Positions 63,921-64,000 of a stretch of DNA of 64,000 bases are shown here, piece by piece. The stretch covers positions 6,191,156-6,255,155 of the forward strand of contig NZ_KB731324.1 in NCBI RefSeq assembly GCF_000353285.1. The letters run 5' to 3'. The first letter of the stretch is position 1, and every line of letters begins with the position of its first letter. The translations under genes were made by a program, and so were the position numbers. Below the pieces are notes generated by a model, which worked only from the letters and a program-made list of their open reading frames with translations, was not told the DNA's origin and did not search any database. Source of the stretch: Leptolyngbya boryana PCC 6306 (GTDB taxonomy: Bacteria > Cyanobacteriota > Cyanobacteriia > Leptolyngbyales > Leptolyngbyaceae).

Positions 63921-64000
63921 TTGGATTATTCATCAATCGTCATGAGTTCGGGCGAGCAGTATAACGTTATGCCCACACATCTAGAACACTACCCCGCGAC

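Larger units (their letters stand above)
63155..63993 (+). mobile_element. IS1-family insertion sequence, copy 2 (839 bp)
   Basis: Ends GGTAGTGTTCTAGATATGTG and, inverted, GGTAGTGTTCTAGATGTGTG. Same length as copy 1. The proteins are roughly 85% identical, so it is a related but distinct member. The flanks (TAGGTTTTC left, CCGCGAC right) do not match, so there is no visible target duplication. Confidence 0.88.

Overview
The window is chromosomal DNA of a filamentous-type cyanobacterium (Leptolyngbya-like is my guess). The HIP1 octamer GCGATCGC occurs throughout. CP12, a Psb34-type photosystem II assembly protein, a cyanobacteriochrome kinase with its Rcp-like partner, and a STAND/WD40 giant protein are all present. 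Most core genes have HIP1-rich, moderate-GC sequence. The accessory stretches hold the insertion sequences, gene relics and AT-richer small genes.

Layout. 0-3.6 kb: end of an unknown gene, mobA and cobD overlapping, then a reverse-strand two-component pair. 3.8-8.7 kb: a potassium ATPase operon kdpA-kdpB-kdpF-like-kdpC. 8.7-16.8 kb: gamma-glutamyltransferase, an MFS carrier with an exported methyltransferase, a LOG-family protein, thioredoxin, threonine synthase and a Rieske oxygenase. 17-19.5 kb: small accessory genes (DUF1877, an unknown 322-residue protein, a retropepsin-like pair). 19.5-23.8 kb: kptA, leuS and an agmatinase-family ureohydrolase. 24-26 kb: an IS and toxin-antitoxin graveyard. 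Here an IS1-family element sits inside a Gp49/HigB-like toxin gene with a perfect 9-bp target duplication, next to a second, decayed toxin-antitoxin pair.

26-43 kb: an HpnP-like B12 radical-SAM enzyme, a 1173-residue NB-ARC/14xWD40 protein, a haem-binding-domain nucleotide cyclase and a GH65 phosphorylase. These are followed by a signalling block (MASE1 hybrid kinase; then a three-gene operon of GAF kinase, Rcp-like regulator and hybrid kinase). The GAF domain carries both cysteines of a DXCF cyanobacteriochrome, 28 residues apart. 43-49.3 kb: Psb34, trmB, a FIST sensor protein, an IS982-family element with 7-bp target duplications, cp12, larE, a VKOR-thioredoxin fusion and tRNA-Phe.

49.4-51.4 kb: two nearly identical ~200-bp miniature elements in inverted orientation. 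They are bounded by TGTACAGTG / CACTGTACA and carry repeated TGAC...TGTC motifs that resemble the ends of cyanobacterial Tn7-like (type V-K CAST) transposons. They enclose two small unknown genes and a nuclease relic. 51.4-63 kb: a stress/detoxification island led by an ECF42-type sigma factor (DUF6596), divergent from a DGPF-VOC-DUF899-DUF1579 operon. The operon's upstream region contains two direct repeats of TGTCGA-N17-CGAC, which fit the promoter motif I recall for ECF42 sigma factors. The island goes on with a beta-lactamase-family hydrolase, DJ-1/PfpI, GNAT, VOC, DUF1089, DUF1772, azoreductase, a RibD-like reductase and a WYL regulator. The window ends in a second IS1-family element next to a truncated ester-cyclase-like gene.

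All calls come from reading the sequence and from memory of families; no database search was possible.
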